DNA from: Vibrio azureus
Lineage (GTDB): Bacteria > Pseudomonadota > Gammaproteobacteria > Enterobacterales > Vibrionaceae
Length of the DNA stretch: 64,000 nt
Direction of reading: 5' to 3'
Assembly: GCF_002849855.1 (NCBI RefSeq)
Contig: NZ_CP018618.1
Span: 1-64,000 of the forward strand
Positions 62,639 through 64,000 of the stretch are shown one piece after another; positions within the stretch are counted from its first letter, which is position 1; each line of letters begins with the position of its first letter. The position numbers and the translations under genes are program-made. The notes beneath the pieces are model-generated. The model was not told where the DNA came from, searched no databases, and worked only from the letters and a program-made list of their open reading frames with translations.

Positions 62639-63328
62639 ATGAAAGTTCAACCATATCAGATTTATCAGTCTATGATGCTTGAAGTCAAAGTGAGGATTAG
62701 AGCTGTGGATGAATGCCTTTCTAAACATTCAGAAAAAAGCTCTTTACCTCCGCTGGATGCTGAGTTCTGCTTTCTTCAATTAAGAAAAATTGTCGAACAA
62801 GTTTGCTTTAGCTCTGTTTTATGCGACAAAAATAAATATAAAGAATTTAGACGAATTGAAGGTGAAGAAAGTGACATCAATGGTGATTTTACAAAGGACT
62901 GGAATGCGAGAGTTATCCTACAGAAACTTAACTCTATTAGTCCTCACTTTATGCCAATTCCTTTAGGTCAGAGCCAATTTAGCGATGGCTTACATCAAAT
63001 TCAGCGCAAAGACATTAAAGCTACCCATGGTGAGTTGATTAAGATTTACAAAAAATGTGGTGACTTTATGCATATACCGAAACCATTTTCTGAAGATTAT
63101 GACTCACATATTTCAAGGTATAAGCAAAAGTACGCAAGCTCAAAAAATACAATTGAATCGTATATTAGCTATTTAAAAGACCTTTTGTGGAATCACGCAG
63201 CAATAGGTTTGGAGTTTAATCCTGGGGAGAATCCGCTTACTCCAGGTAACCCAAAGAATGCATGGCTAGTAGATTTTGGTGACTATAGTAGCGATGACAT
63301 TTCAATTGCTATAGCTATTGCGGATTAA
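62639..63328 (+). CDS. Protein of unknown function, possibly HEPN-like
   Basis: The 229-aa protein is mostly helical. LQLRKIVEQVCFSSVL and, later, YKKCGDFMHIPKPF resemble the Arg-x3-Glu helix and the Cys/Gly-x-x-x-His-x-x-x-Pro-Phe region of some HEPN proteins. No clear RX4-6H motif can be assigned, so this is tentative. It is transcribed away from BREX and stands alone. Given its place beside a defence island it may be another defence gene. Confidence 0.5.
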   Translation: MKVQPYQIYQSMMLEVKVRIRAVDECLSKHSEKSSLPPLDAEFCFLQLRKIVEQVCFSSVLCDKNKYKEFRRIEGEESDINGDFTKDWNARVILQKLNSISPHFMPIPLGQSQFSDGLHQIQRKDIKATHGELIKIYKKCGDFMHIPKPFSEDYDSHISRYKQKYASSKNTIESYISYLKDLLWNHAAIGLEFNPGENPLTPGNPKNAWLVDFGDYSSDDISIAIAIAD

Positions 63329-63425
63329 CTTATAACAAGTGTTTAAGGTTTCAAGATACTTTATCTAATCTCAGATAAGCACGTTAGAGTCATTAATCTA
63401 ACGCGTTTATGTCCAACTTCGATCT

Positions 63426-63442
63426 AGCTGGTGAAGCCAGCT
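63426..63442 (+). terminator. Weak hairpin after the HEPN-like gene
   Basis: The arms AGCTGG and CCAGCT enclose TGAAG. A TTTT follows only about 10 bp later, so the call is weak. Confidence 0.3.
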
Positions 63443-63475
63443 CATTGAGGTTTTAAGTGCTCGTTAGCCAGCTTT

Positions 63476-64000
63476 TTAAGCAGGGTGTACTAAGATGTGA
63501 GCTTGATGTATCTCGGTGTTCCACTCTTTCATTTCAGCAAGAAATAGGCCGTGAGCATTAATAGAATTGATAAGTTCTGGTGCACGCTCTAGTTGGATAA
63601 GCATCGATAACGGGGTGACTTGGTTGTGTTCTTGGTCAAAACCGTGTTCGACTTGTTCCTCTAGCATATAAAGAATCCCAGGTTCCGCTTCACAACCCTC
63701 CTCAAACAGTCTTGATTCGATACCCTCTACGTCATAAAGGTGTACGAGTAGGTTATAAAGCTTTTCAGCACCGACGAGTTTTGTATGCTTCGACTGTGAA
63801 TTAAGTTGATGCAGTTTCATTTCTAGGTTCCCACCTTTTTTTCTTGCTACGCTGAGCATCAGTTTGATGTCTTTTTTAATATTCGATAAGGACTTATCGT
63901 TGAGCTTTGGCTTAAGGTACTTTCTCAGAATGTCATTGCGTGATGTTACTGGAACAAAACGGGAAGATGCGGATACCTGGCACAGCAAATGAAGCAGGGC
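63476..64000 (-). CDS. Probable DUF2913 protein, 5' end outside the window
   Basis: The frame is open through the window edge (LLHLLCQVSASSRFVPV upstream of the first visible Met), so the protein is partial. KKDIKLMLSVARKKG, GILYMLEEQVEHGFDQ and VTPLSMLIQ fit the pattern I know for DUF2913, a family common in Vibrio and of unknown function. Confidence 0.5.
   Translation of the reverse strand, partial: ALLHLLCQVSASSRFVPVTSRNDILRKYLKPKLNDKSLSNIKKDIKLMLSVARKKGGNLEMKLHQLNSQSKHTKLVGAEKLYNLLVHLYDVEGIESRLFEEGCEAEPGILYMLEEQVEHGFDQEHNQVTPLSMLIQLERAPELINSINAHGLFLAEMKEWNTEIHQAHILVHPA

Overview
The window looks like the backbone and cargo of a large conjugative plasmid from Vibrio or a close relative. 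Reasons: an iteron origin with a Rep_3-type initiator and a ParA/ParB partition locus; a MOBH relaxase with F-like (SXT/IncA-C-like) mating-pair genes; a VasX-like type VI secretion (T6SS) effector; a probable DUF2913 protein; and a dispersed minus-strand peptide motif that I associate with Vibrio genomes. The host assignment is inference from family resemblance. I saw no rRNA, tRNA or CRISPR array.

Layout. (1) 1-3.9 kb: an SOS cassette (LexA box, a UmuD-like protein with two S24 domains, a UmuC-like polymerase), then a KfrA-like coiled-coil protein with its own operator, interspersed with IS6-family relics and a duplicated umuC tail. (2) 3.9-8.8 kb: replication and partition. There are sixteen iterons in clusters, repA, a small ParE-like gene, twin palindromes, parA, parB and a tandem repeat that may be parS. 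(3) 8.8-15 kb: a small membrane gene, two micro-ORFs, a Cas4-like nuclease gene divergent from the relaxase gene traI, a coupling protein split into two genes, and a DUF4400 membrane gene ending in a terminator. (4) 15-31.2 kb: the mating-pair operon traL-E-K-B-V-A, a DsbC-like gene, traC, trhF, trbC/traW, traU, a lytic transglycosylase, a small lipoprotein, an unknown gene and a giant traN. traF, traH, traG and a recognisable oriT are not in the window. (5) 31.2-35 kb: a lipoprotein, a DUF2726 nuclease-like protein and a plasmid-borne response regulator/sensor kinase pair. (6) 35.4-37.1 kb: an intact IS of the IS1202/ISNCY type with an 18-bp target duplication. (7) 37.5-46.7 kb: an AT-rich cargo block with an orphan T6SS module (DUF6484 adaptor-like protein, PAAR-like/VasX-like effector, candidate immunity membrane proteins), a C39-like cysteine peptidase, another IS6 relic and a GNAT acetyltransferase. 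(8) 47.3-62.1 kb: a complete type I BREX phage-defence operon on the minus strand (brxR, brxA, brxB, brxC, pglX, a HEPN-like extra gene, pglZ, brxL). (9) 62.6-64 kb: a possible second HEPN-like protein and a probable DUF2913 protein running off the end.

Together the genes describe a self-maintaining, self-transferring element that carries an inducible mutagenesis cassette, an interbacterial weapon that would need the host's T6SS to fire, and an anti-phage island. The least ordinary items are the tandem-S24 UmuD, the HEPN-like gene embedded in BREX, the plasmid-borne PAAR-VasX module, the split coupling protein and the Ser-to-Cys change in the TrhF-like peptidase.
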